The translations under genes were made by a program, and so were the position numbers. A model generated the notes under the pieces. It was not told the DNA's origin and ran no database searches. It worked only from the letters and a program-made list of their open reading frames with translations. A DNA stretch of 33,124 bases from Planctomycetota bacterium (GTDB lineage Bacteria > Planctomycetota > Planctomycetia > Isosphaerales > Isosphaeraceae): positions 1-33,124 of the forward strand of contig JAJYDB010000018.1 in NCBI GenBank assembly GCA_021777845.1, in the 5' to 3' direction. Each line of letters starts with the position of its first letter. The stretch's first letter is position 1. Positions 32,703-33,124 of this stretch are shown here, one piece after another.

Positions 32703-33124
32703 TCAGTGCGCGGCGGCCGCGCCGGGCGCGCTCAACAACTGCCTGAGCACGTACGGCAAGATTCCGCCGTGCTCATAGTAGCGAATCTCCTGAGGCGTGT
32801 CGATCCGTACCAAGACTTCAAACGAGGTCGACGTTCCGTCCGCGCGCTCGGCGGTCACCCGCACCGATCGACCCCCGGCAAAGCCGTCGGCAAGCTTGGC
32901 CTCAACCCCCGCCACCGTGTACAACTCCTCGCCCGTCAGCCCGAGCGACTCGACGCTCTGTCCGCTCGCGAACTGCAACGGCAAAATCCCCATCCCCACC
33001 AAATTCGAACGGTGGATCCGCTCGTAACTCTCCGCGATCACCGCGCGAATTCCCAACAACTTCGGCCCCTTCGCCGCCCAGTCGCGCGACGAACCCGAGC
33101 CGTACTCCTTGCCCGCCAGCACCA
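32703..33124 (-). CDS. acnA: Aconitate hydratase, C-terminal part (cut by window edge)
   Basis: The visible 140 codons are the C-terminal end of an aconitase; the gene continues past the right edge. The swivelling domain 4 is recognised from [20 protein letters not shown], containing the active-site Ser-Arg, then [20 protein letters not shown] and GMGILPLQF. The later part ends [20 protein letters not shown]. This order is that of the AcnA/IRP group of about 890-900 residues rather than AcnB. It isomerises citrate and isocitrate in the TCA cycle with a [4Fe-4S] cluster bound by upstream domains not visible here. It lies upstream of, and in the same direction as, the pdh operon, but the 432-base gap suggests separate transcription. 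Confidence 0.95.
   Translation of the reverse strand, partial: VLAGKEYGSGSSRDWAAKGPKLLGIRAVIAESYERIHRSNLVGMGILPLQFASGQSVESLGLTGEELYTVAGVEAKLADGFAGGRSVRVTAERADGTSTSFEVLVRIDTPQEIRYYEHGGILPYVLRQLLSAPGAAAAH

Overview
The window is about 33 kb of GC-rich bacterial chromosome with two unlike parts: a phage-type head-tail gene cluster (1-14163) and a block of central-metabolism genes (14171-33124). A planctomycete host is the best guess. The clues are a Minf_1886-family protein, a small secreted Cys/Tyr-rich protein, duplicated lipoamide dehydrogenases, a GT4/GH130 pair, and phage-like proteins of a style I associate with Planctomycetota. This is inference; there is no rRNA or other direct marker.

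Region 1 (1-14163, all + strand) holds 19 tightly packed phage structural genes. They begin with the cut 3' part of a DUF5309-like capsid gene, followed by a hairpin. Next come a probable head-tail adaptor, an FN3-like protein, a 755-aa beta-helix (tailspike-like) protein, a fibre-type protein and two proteins of uncertain role. Then come a probable tail tube protein, a small protein that may be joined by frameshift to the next gene, and two related small helical proteins in the tail-chaperone position. A low-complexity protein sits in the tape-measure slot. A distal-tail set follows, with a 710-aa hub/baseplate-like protein, a pair of proteins sharing one domain, and a Cys-rich last gene. Many neighbours overlap by ATGA or TAATG. 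No gene is visibly broken, and no integrase, repressor, lysis gene or terminase is visible. The upstream end lies outside the window, so a prophage, a gene transfer agent or another domesticated particle all remain possible.

Region 2 (14171-15667) is a boundary zone: a Trm112-like gene (-), a Minf_1886-family gene (+), a 47-aa membrane peptide (+), a terminator hairpin, and a small secreted Cys/Tyr-rich protein (-).

Region 3 (16110-33124) centres on lipoyl-dependent 2-oxoacid dehydrogenases. On the + strand are a lipoate ligase-like gene, sucA, sucB and later a first lpd. On the - strand is the operon pdhA-pdhB-pdhC-lpd (transcribed right to left), with the 3' end of an aconitase gene at the right edge. 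The window therefore encodes E1, E2 and E3 for 2-oxoglutarate dehydrogenase, the same for pyruvate dehydrogenase, and an enzyme that could attach the lipoyl cofactor to both E2 proteins. Between sucB and the first lpd sits a - strand pair, a GH130-type enzyme followed by a GT4 glycosyltransferase with a large C-terminal helical domain. It probably acts on a mannose- or glucose-containing glycan and has no evident link to the dehydrogenases.
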